Source: Homarus americanus
Taxonomy: Eukaryota > Arthropoda > Malacostraca > Decapoda > Nephropidae
DNA length: 64,000 nt
Assembly: GCF_018991925.1 (NCBI RefSeq)
Contig: NW_024725489.1
Location: 5,890,726 to 5,954,725 of the forward strand
Direction: 5' to 3'
Of the stretch, positions 35,978 through 47,769 are shown in pieces. The position numbers were made by a program, and so were the translations under genes. How positions within the stretch are numbered: position 1 is the first letter of the stretch; each line of letters opens with the position of its first letter. Under the pieces are notes generated by a model. It searched no databases. It saw nothing but the letters and a program-made list of their open reading frames with translations, and had not been told where the DNA came from.

Positions 35978-37312
35978 TTACATAAACTTCCTCTTTTTGG
36001 CCGATCTCTTATGTACAGCTTCTGGAATGTCTCTCATCAAACTCCAGCAGTAGTCCGCCATCATGTTCGAGTCCCATCGACCTTGGTAACGTTCTTCCAT
36101 TACTTTAATGTCTTGATGAAAGCGCTCCCCTTGCTCCTCGCTCACTTCTCCCAGATTTTCTGGAAACTCGTCCAAGTGACTGTGTAAGTAGTGAACCTTG
36201 ATACTCATTCTGCATCCAAGTGCTTGTAAACTCAAGAGCAGCTCTTCCACAATTTCTTGATAGTTGTCCGCTTTCTTGTTCCCTAAGAAGTTCCGCACCA
36301 CATTAGAGAAAGCATTCCAAGTTCTTGCCTGTGCCTCAGTCATTGTTGCAAGGAAGTGTGGATCTCTGAGTAGTGTTCTTATTTGAGGTCCATCAAAAAT
36401 CCCTGCCTTTTTCTTCTCGTCGCTAAGACTTGGAAAGGTTGAGCATATATATCTGAAACACTCTCCACTATGATCAAGAGCCTTGACGAATTGCTTCATG
36501 ATACCAAGTTTTATGTGCAGAGGAGGAAGGACAATGTTTTTCCTGTCAACCAGAGGATCGTTAATGATATTCTTGTCACCAGGCGTCAAACTATGTCTTG
36601 GTGGCCAATTCTTTTTCACCCAATGGTCTGCTGTAGCCCTGCTGTCCCAGTAGCACAGAAAACGGGTATTTTGTGTACCCTCCTTGCTGGCCCAATAGAA
36701 AGTTTACCATTTTCAAGTCCACACAAATTAACCATTCATGAGCATGGTATTGCAACCTCTCTAGAACAGTCTTAATGTTTTCATACTCTTCTTTAATTTG
36801 TACAGAATGTCCGATTGGAATTGAACCATACTTGTTTCCGTTATGAAGAAGAACACATTTCAAGCTCCTTTTAGAACTGTCAATAAAAAGTCTCCAATCC
36901 TTACTATCATATGCTGGTAGTCCCATGGAGAGAAGAAGTCCTTCTACATCATTACAAAAAACAAGCTGGTCATATGAATGAAAGTACTTCCGCAGTTGCT
37001 CTTCTCTGTTGCGATAAAAGGAGACACTCGTGCCAGGTTTTAAGAGTCGTTTCTCTTGAAGCCTGGAAGCTAACAATTCAGCAGACTGTTTTGGCAAATT
37101 TAGATCTCTGACCAGATCATTCAATTCTGACTGAGTAAACAACGTTGGCTTTTCACAATCTTCACCAGATGGCTTGAAAAGATCAGTCTCTTCATCTTCA
37201 TCAGTAGAAACAGGTGAATTCCGGTCTATATCCTCAATCTCTGGTAGCTCAGTAAATTCTGGCACGTTACGTGATGGAGCAAATCTGAGTTCAGATTTGG
37301 ATTCAGCACCTT
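35978..37312 (-). pseudogene. Antisense transposon-type ORF of a multicopy arthropod family, one frameshift
   Basis: Two overlapping minus-strand frames (37265-36591 and 36619-35978) form one protein of about 430 residues. An acidic N-terminus (PEIEDIDRN) leads to RLQEKRLLKPGTSVSFYRNR, then YWDSRATADHWVKKNWP at the frame junction. The C-terminal half has NFLGNKKADNY, HYLHSHLDEFPENLG, EEQGERFHQDIKVMEERYQG and a basic end KKRKFM. The frames meet near 36655 through one missing or extra base. Upstream of 37312 is AG preceded by a CTAAC-like branch sequence, so another exon may have existed. From memory, such proteins are repeated in many arthropods and resemble bracovirus Cc8L18.2-type proteins; the function is unknown to me. 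Confidence 0.7.
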
Positions 37313-37432
37313 AAAGTTAGTAAAAAACAGTTAAAAGGTTTCATGCCAGAAAAAAAAATATTTTTTTGTAGACCAGTGTTATACAAGTATGTATATAGTG
37401 TATAAATGTTACATTGTTTGTCTTGTGTATAG

Positions 37433-37529
37433 GTACGACTTGGACCCAGGAGATGGTGTGGTTGTTGGTCCACAACCTTGACTATGAGGGAGCCAAATGT
37501 AGACTTGATAAGCGATTTCCATTCACTGA
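37433..37529 (+). CDS. Sulfotransferase exon 2 (residues 71-102)
   Basis: The exon begins with the two bases completing the glycine codon, so splicing yields YPKCGTTWTQE, the canonical PAPS 5'-phosphosulfate binding loop with the conserved lysine (K69). It continues MVWLLVHNLDYEGAKCRLDKRFPFT and ends phase 2 at a GTAAGT donor. The acceptor TTGTGTATAG and both phases are compatible with exons 1 and 3, which is strong support for the model. Intron 2 (about 5.2 kb) contains a Tigger-like element, a truncated CR1 LINE and a pentanucleotide array. Confidence 0.93.
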
Positions 37530-37893
37530 GTAAGTTACCTTCTACTTTTGTTTTGTCTTATATAATCAGCCTAGGAAGTAATGTCACTGTATCTGGCAAC
37601 TTGGTGGGGGCTGAGCGAGTGACCAGTGGGCTGGACGCTGTTGTAGTAAAATGGTGTATCTTAACCAATTCCCGAATTGAGTATCACACTAAGCCTTTTC
37701 CTGGTATTCCCTCATTTTTCTGCAGGTAGAAGGCTTCAAGACAGGTAGTAAAAGTAAACGAGCTATAATCCTTTAAAGATGAATAAGAGCTATACTATAC
37801 CCCTGTATTATACTTTTCCTTACTATTATTACGACCCTTCTTTCACCACTTAACCAGCTTTCACCTCTGGTTACCAGCGGCCAGAGTCGTATA
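37530..37893. other. Sulfotransferase intron 2, 5' part
   Basis: Non-coding sequence, no recognisable element. Confidence 0.6.
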
Positions 37894-38587
37894 CAGTATA
37901 ATCTCCATTTACGCGGTCGATTGAACCTGTGGAGGTCCGCGTAAAACGAGAAACGCGTAAATGAAATAACAGAACATATGGGATTAATTGAAATAGAGAC
38001 TGGGCCGACCCCCAAACTCCACTTTTTCTGACACAATACGTACGTTGTAGTAAAAATAGTATCTTAATTTTATGATGGTATGCACATACAATTAATATTT
38101 AAGAGAAATATTAATAATATTAGGTTTTTTAACACTCACGTTAGTAGAAAAGATATCTGGGCACACAGGGATGGGGGATTGGTTCCGAGGCAGAGGGCAG
38201 ATTATTGGCCCTCACCTGTATCACTTGTATCAATTGTATCACTATCCACCAAAGAGGCTTGCAGGGCCTCTTTGTCAAACACCTCAAAGTCCATATCCTC
38301 ACTATCACTATCACTGACTTGGGCCGGCTGTGGTGGAAGGCGGGCGAAGAACTCGGTAATGTTTTGATGACTGGGCGACCTTGTACGCACCCTGCCCGCG
38401 CCGCTTCCCGCGTATGGTCAAGTATGGACCGCATGAATACAAAATGGCGCTGCGCGTCTGGACCTCTCCAGCCGCTCGCCGCGTAAATGATGAAAATTTC
38501 CCCATAATTCAAACATTTCATTCTGGCAAGGCACCGTGTAAATGACCAAACTCGTAAACAAAATCCGCGTAAATCGAGAGTATACTG
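37894..38587 (-). mobile_element. Tigger-like TIR element carrying a transposase C-terminal remnant
   Basis: Element bounded by TA on both sides (37892-37893 and 38588-38589). The left end is CAGTATAATCTCCATTTACG and the right end ...CGCGTAAATCGAGAGTATACTG. The minus strand (38390-38202) encodes SPSHQNITEFFARLPPQP followed by the acidic stretch SDSDSEDMDFEVFDKEALQ. That resembles the acidic C-terminal tail after the DDE domain of Tigger transposases. The left 220 bp, from the terminus through CCGACCCCCAAACTCCACTT, are shared with the elements at 49412 and 50157. This ties those non-autonomous copies to a transposase-bearing relative. Lacks the helix-turn-helix and catalytic core. Confidence 0.8.
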
Positions 38588-39067
38588 TATACAGAAGCAG
38601 TAGATATATCACAGGTGTAGTCGAATTACCACTAGCTGACCCGCCAGTCTCCGCTAATTTCCCAACAATCGGTATCAGTGTACAGACAAACAACAAGCAG
38701 GTAGATTTCCACCAGGTCACAGAAACACACTTGTGCACTGTAGTCTTCTTTAATAAACAATGATTCTTCACAACACTGTTCACAGGGTAATGTCTTCATA
38801 GCTGGACTTCTCACTTCTAATATATAATCAGCACACTACCAGTGTACAATTCCTTAGTCTTTTCACCTTTATATTGCTCACAGCATTACCACAATATTTG
38901 CACAACAATTATCTCCAGTTGTTCTGCTAGGCTTATTCTTTACACTCTGAGCAGAAACGGTCGACAGACTTCTTTGCCGCTCGCAGGTGTTTACATATGT
39001 CTCGTCAGATGCCTATAGCACCACCCAAACACGCTTGGGAGGTTCTAGAATGTTCCACTCTGATCTA
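38588..39067. other. Sulfotransferase intron 2, between transposon insertions
   Basis: No gene recognised. Confidence 0.55.
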
Positions 39068-40083
39068 GGCTTTGTAAGTGCCTGGATGAGCAAAAGGTCC
39101 CCAGAGAATGGAAAGTAGCTGATACGAGTCCTATCTTCAAGAAGGGCGATCGTCACTCCATGAACAACTATAGACCGGTGAGCCTGACCAGCATAATTTG
39201 TAAAGTACTTGAGAGTATTATCAGAGATGCCGCGATGGAACATCTACTACGAAACAACCTTGTAAAGGATTGCCAGCACGGTTTTATACCGGGGCTTTTC
39301 TGCTTAGCACAATTGCTCAAGGTATTGGTTATTTGGACCCATATTCTGGAACGGGGTGGTAATATCGACAGTGTACCCCACGAAAGGCTATAAATCAAAC
39401 TGGAAGGGTACAGAATTCGAGGAAATGTCCCAGGGTGGATAGAAGACTTTCTACATGACTGCAAGCAGTGTGTGGTGATTAATGGCACGAAATCATCATC
39501 TGTACCTGTCACAAGTGGGGTACGACGGGGCAGTGTATTGGGCCCGCTGTTGTTTGTTTGTTTCATAAATGACATGCCTGACGTTGTACACTTCTCCATA
39601 CAAATGTTTGCCGATGATGCAAAGTTATTTCGGGAAATCAAGAACCAAGCGGACTGTGAAGAGCTCCAGAAGGACCTCTGTGGGCTCCAAGAATGGTCGA
39701 AGAAATGCCTGCTGAGATTCAATGTCACGAAGTGTAAGAGGATGCACCTGGGGCGTACCAACGGTAAGGAGGCATATCATATGTCCCAACGGGATGAAGT
39801 AACTGCACTATTTGAGACTGAATGTGAGAAGGACCTAGGTGTGTATGTTGACAATGAACTGAAGTTTTCAGGCCATTGCGAGAAGAAGGTAAATCAGGCA
39901 AATAAATTATTGGGTCTTATAATAAGGTCGTTCAGATATATAGACGTGACCGACCGTTCGAGCGACTAACGAGCCGATCATTTAGTGAAGAGGATAAAAG
40001 AAAGAGTAAAGTAACAGAGACGTGACCGATCGCCCAAGCGACTAGCTAGCCGATCAGTGGTGAAGAGGATAATAGTAAAGTAA
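39068..40083 (+). mobile_element. Truncated CR1-like LINE with catalytic deletion
   Basis: Starts inside the polymerase at a CLDEQK-like position and reads PVSLTSIICKVLESIIRDAAM (39175 onward), then ERGGNIDSVPHERL. Compared with the copy at 44411, 33 bp are missing between two TCGACA hexamers, removing eleven residues including LDFAKAFD with its first catalytic aspartate. FADDAKLF follows at about 39608. Frame stops lie near 39393 and 39470. The tail has two units of the GACGTGACCGAYCG...CCGATCA repeat (39942 and 40016). Polymerase-dead even if the frameshifts are sequence errors. Confidence 0.85.
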
Positions 40084-40230
40084 ATAAGAAGTAAGTCATA
40101 ACAAAAATGATGCGATACATTCTAGAATAATCTTACATAAGTAATACATTCATATATACAAGAAAATCTCCCTAAACCTGCAAAAATATCTGTTGCTTGG
40201 GACAAACATTATATCAAATTATGCCTCGGC

Positions 40231-40481
40231 ATAACACTGTACTGTACTATGCTATGCTATGCTATGCTATGCTATGCTATGCTGTGTTGTGCTGTGCTGT
40301 GCTATACTGTACTATACTATGCTGTGCTATACTGTGCTATGCTGTGCTATACTACGCTGTACTGTGCTGTGCTATACTATGCTATACTGTGCTGTACTGT
40401 GCTGTGCTAGGCTGTGTTTGTACTGTGCTCTGCTGGGCTGTGCTATGCTGGGCTATGCTATGCTATGCTATGCTATACAGG
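40231..40481. repeat. TATGC/TGTGC pentanucleotide array (block B, short part)
   Basis: Equivalent of 7316-7533. Directly follows the empty site of the block A TIR insertion. Confidence 0.95.
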
Positions 40482-40793
40482 TACTCCACGACATCCTCGA
40501 CTTGTGACAACCCGGACATACAACCACCGTGGTCGTATAAAATATTTTTCAAATTACGTATTTTCTAGTACGTACTGACGTTAGTGATCGCGCTGTGTAC
40601 TGACAAAATTTTCGTTTGTAATTCCCTTTAAAATGGCTGGCAAGTGTAAAAGTGAGAGTTCTCGTGGTGCTGAGAAGAAAAAGAGACACCCTTTTAGAAT
40701 CTCTATGTATTATTTTCGCATTTTCGACTTACGACCAATTCGTCTAATGACTTGGTCGTCGGGACGGACCCCCGTCGTAAGTCGAGGAGAGAC

Positions 40794-41392
40794 TATACTA
40801 TGCTATACTGTGCTATACTGTACTGTACTGTGCCATGCTGTGCTATGCTATGCTGTGCTGTGCTAGACTAGACTATACTATACTATACTATACAATACTA
40901 TAGTATACAGGGTACTATGCTTTACTCTATTATACAATACTATACTATACTATACTATACTATACTATACTATACTATACTATACTATAGTATACAGGGT
41001 ACTATGCTTTACTCTATTATACAATACTATACTATACTATACTATACTATACTATACTATACTATACTATACTATACTATCCTATGCTATGCTATGCTAT
41101 GCTATGCTATGCTATGCTATGCTATGCTATACTATACTATACTATACTATACTATGCTATGCTATGCTATGCTATGCTATGCTATGCTATGCTATGCTAT
41201 GCTATGCTATGCTATGCTATGCTATGCTATGCTATGCTATACTATACTATACTATACTATACTATACTATACTATACTATACTATACTATACTATACTAT
41301 ACTATACTATACTATACTATACTATACTATACTATACTATACTATACTATACTATACTTTACTTTACTTTACTTTACTTTACTTTACTTTGC
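40794..41392. repeat. TATAC-type pentanucleotide array, about 0.6 kb
   Basis: TATAC and TATGC domains, ending in a short TTTAC domain. A 70-bp segment with CTATAGTATACAGGGTACTA is duplicated at about 40900-40940 and 40985-41020. Confidence 0.96.
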
Positions 41393-42725
41393 TTGCTTCT
41401 CATTGCTTACACACTTACCACTGGTTGTCCTGTAGTGCAGTTCCGGGTATGGATGGGGTATTGTTGTATTAATTTATCATTTCACCACATTACCTTAATA
41501 GCGGTTCAGGCGGTTGGTTGTTACTTTGTTGTGACCTTCATTGCTTTGTGTTAGTATAGGAGAAAACCAGAGTACGTCAGGGAAACCTGCCATGTTTGGT
41601 AGTATCAGACTGAATAACATCCTTCTCACTTGTGTCCAGTCCAGGACTCAGACCCAGGACACAGTGAGTTAGAGTCCTGGCCCAATAACATGCTTCCTCC
41701 ACTCCTTGATAAATTGGAAAGTGAGATGAGGCAGCACTTCCTACACGACTACCACCTCTTCCTCTTCACTTATTAATTCTCAGTTGGTTGAGCAGTATGG
41801 ATATAGTAAAGAGAAAGTACAATACATAATGACCATTGCTGAATGCTACAAAGATGATCTATCTTCACATATGTACCACTCGACGCCATGCTATCCAATT
41901 ATTCCCAGGAGTGTTTACAGCCTCACCTTAAGGGGGGAGGGAGGGGGCATGATGGAGTAGACTGTTAGTTGTCATCATCGTGTTCCTTATGTTAGAGATG
42001 AAGTAATTACTGTATTATGTTTGTGTGCTCTGAAAAATCACTTGGTTTCAGTTCTTAAAACATGTGTGGAAGTGTATGAAGAAGAAGGATTGTATATTTA
42101 CTCTGTCTGTACATCTTTAACTTATGTATTTTTTTTTCCTGTTGGTCACAGAAGTTACGCAATGAGATGTAAACAGGAAATCGTTATATTATGACACTGC
42201 AACTCCCCCCCCCTCCCCCCTTCATCAGTGAATGGATTTGTGACCCTTGAATATTATTTACAAGCTCTTTAAAACCACGTTTATATTACAAGCTTCTACA
42301 CATTAATGTATAGTATTACCTACCTAAAAATGGCAACTAGGTGAAGAAGTATATTTGAAGGTGTATAAATAGATCTTTGAAATTAATGGGCACCAGTATC
42401 ATTGTCTGCTATCCTTTATCATTAATAGAGATTACTCCTCAAGATATTTATCAATGTTTAACAAAAAATTTCCCTGATGTTTTATTCCCATTTTTATTTA
42501 CTGAAATATAAAGTACGATATTTGTTGTCACACAGGGAAACTGATGTCCTGTATTTGCCTCATCCCTGGGAGTACCATGGCTCATTAGTCACAGCTGTGT
42601 CAGAATAAATGATGAGAGAGTCTGTGTTGGTGTTGATCCCGGCCACCCTGACCAGGTGCTGTATGGTACATTACAGTTATGAATGAAAAAAAATCTAGAA
42701 GTCACTATTTTATTGGTATTTTCAG
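41393..42725. other. Sulfotransferase intron 2, 3' part
   Basis: Unique-looking non-coding sequence with a poly-C tract near 42205-42220 and the acceptor TATTTTCAG at its end. Confidence 0.65.
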
Positions 42726-42903
42726 AGAAGACTCTGTTATTGATTCTCGAATTTTTAAACTTCCGGGGATCATGAAGTTGGACGTTCAACCTCCAGAACC
42801 AGGAAAATCCTTGGATATGGTACGGACTCTGCCCGACCCTCGCTGTCTTAAGACTCACATGCCGTTCTCTCTTCTCACACCGGGGATCCTTGATACATGC
42901 AAG
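42726..42903 (+). CDS. Sulfotransferase exon 3 (residues 103-162, catalytic histidine)
   Basis: The first base completes the E103 codon left open by exon 2. The exon then encodes EDSVIDSRIFKLPGIMKLD, a loop segment, and PDPRCLKTHMPFSLL, where H147 sits at the position of the catalytic base of cytosolic sulfotransferases (KTHLP in most relatives). It ends ILDTCK in phase 0 at a GTATT donor. The distance from H147 to the conserved arginine of exon 4 is 21 residues, close to the 22 of human SULT1 enzymes. The loop between exon 2 and the histidine is longer than in vertebrates. Intron 3 is about 10.4 kb and full of transposons. Confidence 0.92.
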
Positions 42904-44410
42904 GTATTATTTACTTGTTAACACATGGTAGTAGTTTATGTTTAATAAAGCTTCTCTAATCTGTATTTTGCTGAAACGAGACTCTCCAGAAGATTTTGAG
43001 TCAGCCCTCCGAATCTAGACCCAAGTATGGCTTGAGGTGAAAGAGTCAGGAGTGCACTGTAACACCCACACAGCCATGACATCAAGGAGTACAGGGTGTG
43101 AGAGGTGCTATCATTGGCCTTCACAACGTGGACATGCGTACTGCTGAGATAGTGCGGTGATCTGGAGTCGGCAAACCCACATTATCACAATGGCCCTGAA
43201 ACAACTTATATCACTGACCAGGAGAGTTAATATTATGATAAGCATATTAATGCCTATCTTATACATGATGGTCACTTAAACTTACACCCACAAATATCTT
43301 ACTATAAGTGGCCCCCAGGGGAAGGGGGGCGGGGTTGCCTGCTGATCCTTTGATTTGAAACCTTATTTTGGTGTTAAATCAATACAATTCACATATCAAT
43401 AACATGGCAAATCCCATGTAGACCAATATATTGTATATTGCTGTAGCTGTTCACTCAAAAGTGACCCCTACACTGTCAATATTATTGATACAATATAGTG
43501 ACTCATTATTATTGGACAATATGCACACTCCCAACATGGCTCAATACTGTATTATGGCACAAAAATCTGTCAGTACAACACCGACACTCATGGCAGACAC
43601 AGATATAGCATATACATATCGTCATTGCATTAGTTTTTGTGTTTAGAAAAAAAATGCGTTTGTGGATGAAACAATGGTACAGTTGCGGAAATGTGTTCCT
43701 TCACCCCCTGTGGTAACTCGTGTCTTCATTTGGCCAACCTATAATAATTATGACCTATAGCAAACCTATCCACCAATCACATCCATCGTTACACGACCAA
43801 TACCCATTCATTCATGAACAGTGAACTGATACTACTACTGTACTGTGACTCTGCTGTTTGGAGACACGGGTTACCATGGGGTGTAGGAACACATTTCTGC
43901 AACTGTACATGAAAAAATATCAATGCTATATAGCCATGAAAATTTGCTAAAGGATATAAGAGTCGGTGAACCAAAAGATTACAGAAACTTCTTGTGTAAA
44001 GGTTTCTTTTTTATACTTCATATTTATTTTATTTACTGTATTCTTTTCTATATTTATTCCTTCTGTCATATAGATTATTGTATTTTTCTGAATTTTATGT
44101 TCTTACTTTATCTCAATTATATCCTGCTTTAGCCATATTCTATACCATGGATCAGTCTGAGAAAACCATGTCATTCTTACTATAACACTTATTGTACTTA
44201 CCACGGTAGCCTGCCACCACCCAGACTTTTCTTTGAATATAACATATCTCATTGGACTGTTAGGTACTGTGCTAGCGAGCTTCTAGGCACGTGAGTTACA
44301 ATAGTTATTTTCTTAGAACCAACGGGTAGAATGAATAGAGCGGTGATAGTTGTAGTTTGCTAATTCAATATTTATTAACATAAGGAGTGAACAAGATGTT
44401 AATTAAGTAC
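42904..44410. other. Sulfotransferase intron 3, 5' part
   Basis: Non-coding, matching block A up to about 44302 except for the 3.15 kb missing near 43140. No gene seen. Confidence 0.6.
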
Positions 44411-46017
44411 AAGAGTGCTAAGGGAGCTGTGCAACGAGCTTGCAGAGCCCCTGAAGATTCTGTTTTGTAAATGCCTGGATGAACAAATGGTCCCCAGTGA
44501 ATGGAAAGTGGCTTATGTGAGTCCTATCTTCAAGAAGGGCGATAGTCACTCCACGAACAACTATAGACCGGTGAGCCTGACCAGCATAATATGTAAAGTA
44601 CTTGAGAGTATTATCAGAGATGCAGCGATGGAACATCTACTACGAAACAACCTTGTAAAAGATTGCCAACACGGTTTTATGCCGGGGCGCTCTTGCTTGA
44701 CACAATTGCTCAAGGTATTGGATATTTGGACCCATATTCTAGAACGGGGTGGTAATATCGACAATATTTACCTAGATTTTGCCAAGGCTTTCGACAGTGT
44801 ACCCCACGAAAGGCTGAAAATCAAACTGGAAGGGTACGGAATTCGGGGAAATGTCCTAGCGTGGATAGAAGACTTTCTACATGACCGCAAGCAATGTGTG
44901 GTGATTAATGGCACGAAATCGTCATCTGTACCTGTAACAAGTGGGGTACCGCAGGGTAGTGTATTGGGCCCGCTGTTGTTTGTTTGTTTCATAAATGATA
45001 TGCCTGACGTTGTACACTCCTCCATACAAATGTTTGCCGATGACGCCAAGTTATTTCGGGAAATTAAGAACCAAGCGGACTGTGTAGAGCTGCAGAAGGA
45101 CCTCTGTGGGCTCCAGGAATGGTCGAAGGAATGGCTGCTGAGATTCAATGTCACGAAGTGTAAGAGGATGCACCTGGGGCGTACCAACGGTAAGGAGGCG
45201 TACCATATGTCCCAACGGGATGAAGAAAATGTACTAGTTGAGACTGTGTGTGAGAAGGACCTAGGTGTGTATGTTGACAATGAGCTGAAGTTCTCGGGCC
45301 ATTGTGAGAAGAAGGTAAATCAGGCAAATAAATTATTGGGTCTTATAAGAAGGTCGTTCAGATATCTAGACGGTCCGTCCCTCGTGACGATCTTCAGGAG
45401 TGAAGTGCTTCCCCATCTGGAGTACTGTCACCCCATCTGGTCCCCGAGATATGCTAGGGACTGTCAGTTGGTTGAAAATGTTCAAAGGAGGGCCACCAAA
45501 CTGGTGCCTGCACTTCGGCACCTCAGCTACCCTGAGAGATTGGAGCGCCTGAACTTGCCTAGCTTATACTACAGACGGGCAAGGGGGGACCTAGTTGAGG
45601 TGTATAAGCATCTCAGGGGCACTACTCAGTTGAGTGTCCTTACTTGGAGCTGGCGGACGCTCGCCCCACAAGGGGTCACAGCTCAAGATTGAAGAAGCCG
45701 CAAGTCCAGAAAACCGTGAGGGCAAACTTTTTCGGAGTGAGGGTTGTAAACTCTTGGAACAATCTACCAGAGAGTGTTGTGATGGCACCGAGTGTGAGCT
45801 CTTTCAAGAGAAGACTTGACCAACACTGGAGCGGGTTCAGGTGCATTCAGAGCCGGTGCATGCCCAGTATTTGCCAACAGTGCGTGACAGAGACGTGACC
45901 GATCGCCCGGGCGGCTAGCGAGCCGACCTTTTGGTGAAGAATATAAAGGAAAAGAGACGTGACCGATCGCCCAAGCGGCTAACAAGCCGATCAGTGGCGA
46001 AGAGGATAAAAGTAAGA
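44411..46017 (+). mobile_element. CR1-like LINE, 5'-truncated, best-preserved reverse transcriptase
   Basis: An open frame of 425 codons (44415-45692) covers most of the polymerase: YVSPIFKKGDSHSTNNYRPV, the first catalytic aspartate in IYLDFAKAFDSVP, GVPQGSVLGPLLFV, FADDAKLF and KCKRMHLGRTN, then the thumb with HLEYCHPIWSPRYARDC. A small frameshift near 45640 moves the last 75 residues (RVVNSWNNLPESVVMAPS) into another frame. Endonuclease and ORF1 are absent, as expected for incomplete reverse transcription. The 3' end is two 64-bp tail units and ends AAAAGTAAG. It sits in the sense orientation in sulfotransferase intron 3. Confidence 0.9.
45890..46017. repeat. Two 64-bp CR1 tail units with stem-loop potential
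   Basis: Each unit begins GAGACGTGACCGATCGCCC and contains CGGCT-AACA-AGCCG (second unit) or the equivalent GGCTAGCGAGCC (first), a short perfect stem and tetraloop flanked by GATC/GATC. Equivalent paired units end the LINE at 39942-40083, and single or partial units end those at 48480-48540 and 23395-23470. Confidence 0.75.
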
Positions 46018-47234
46018 CTGGACTACTTAGGTCTTACTTTACACATAGCAAAATAAATCTTCATTTCTTGGTTACAACATTACACACTCATTATATTACT
46101 TCATTGTCAATACAGATGATAATATGACACACTTGACAATATCCCAAATTAAGATGTTATTTAGCACATCATGTTATTTTGGAATGAACAACATGGCGCT
46201 TTAACTAGAACTCAGTTGGTAGTACATATGAATGATGGACTCACAACCCCTATAACAAACTTTATAACTGGTAATACCAATATTCATGGGTCAATACTCA
46301 ACATGGGATAACTATATTTCTGCTAATTATCCCCAATCATAGATACCAACACTGCTTAATACATATAACCAAGATCAATGAACCAGACAAGACTGAGTCC
46401 ACTGGTCGCGGGAGTTGTTTACTACACAAACAGCCGAAGCTCGGTCGCTAGTAGTGCCCGGGGTAGACTCGGTGCAAAGTATCTTCGCATAGTGTTCCCT
46501 GGGTGCTCCTGTCTTCAGATTCTAATCTCGCCATATTAAAGACATCCTTCAAGGACCATCTTGCCCATAGGTGGCTACCGAACCTCGGTAGTGGTGACAA
46601 CACAGACAGTGTGAGTCTTCCTCGTGCATTCGTTTTTACGGGCCTCGGGCAGTTCCGGCCTATGCATGCATACCAGAAAGGCTTATCTCACCAACAACAG
46701 AAATTCTATTCAACTCGATCGCTGTACATTCAACTATGAAAATCAGTGTCATGGGTCAGGTGAATTTCTTATGTCTACTTTTATAATATAATCAGAGATT
46801 GAGCTTGTCAGGAAAAAGTGAAATGGACATTAAATACACACACTAACAACTTTACTTTCCCGGAAACTGCAAAACCACAGCCAAGGGACTCTTCCTGGGG
46901 AGCCGTTTGGTCTTGGAGATTTTGAGTTTGATAGAATCTTTTCATGAGATTAAGGACTTTCTTAAACGACAACTGACACAAACTAAACTACAAACATCAG
47001 ATTCTCTGATGTTTGAGCATCAAAATAATCTAACTTCAGTGGCAATTGGAAACTCATGGCTATCCCCAAGGACGATATAAGGGCATGCCACTCGTACTGA
47101 CAGACTTGACACTCACTGACTTGACAAGTTTTACTAACAATAAAGAGAGTACTGTAGAAGCTTTCAACATCACCCACAAAAGATCTTGAATGTTTCATCT
47201 GTAATCAGACATGTCTAATTTGCCTTAACGTTTA
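46018..47234. other. Intron 3 interior, no gene seen
   Basis: AT-rich sequence without recognisable coding or repeat structure. Confidence 0.5.
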
Positions 47235-47415
47235 CAACTACAGTTGCAATTTCAAATTCTGTGTCCTTATACTAAGGAATAACGAAGTCTCGGGTGCACT
47301 CTAAGATTGAGAGAAAACAGAGGACTCAGACGTCCTGAAGTGATGAGAAAACGGACGCCTCAGACGGGGGACTCAATAAAGAAGGCATAGCTACATGTTT
47401 TGTGGGCTATTGAGC
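47235..47415 (-). repeat. Inverted copy of the 270-bp unit of the 31900-33062 element
   Basis: The complement matches 32150-32360, with AATTTGAAATTGCAACTG, CTCTCAATCTTAGAGTGCA-like and TCATCACTTCAGGACG stretches. No CAGTCATGCGCC termini were found around it. Confidence 0.7.
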
Positions 47416-47769
47416 GTAATACGAATCGTCTGATTTTACGTTAACTAACATACACGACCGTGGTCATTACACCTGGACGTGGTGCAGCATATGATGAGTT
47501 ATTATAGATGGTAAACTTATTGGTGTAAAAAAGAACACTGAGGCGAGAGTGTATCACAAGTCAGCAGTTATCTGTAACATTGTGCTACTTGGCCACCACC
47601 AACACATTTGAAGATCTTAGGTTTAGTAGCACAATATCTCCTCAGTCAATTAGCTGTGTTGTTATGGAGACATGTGAAGTTATTATATGCTGCCTCAAAG
47701 GGTATATTGTATACAAGTAAGAAAAAGATGACATTCAAGTTTAAAACATTCTGGTTATACATACACAAT

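Larger units (their letters stand above)
33724..44302 (+). repeat. Block B partner of the duplicated segment
   Basis: This is the cleaner of the two copies. It carries open sulfotransferase exons 1-3 and lacks two segments present in block A. Right of 44302 it continues into sequence that block A cannot show because of the gap. See the entry for 1-15698. Confidence 0.9.
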
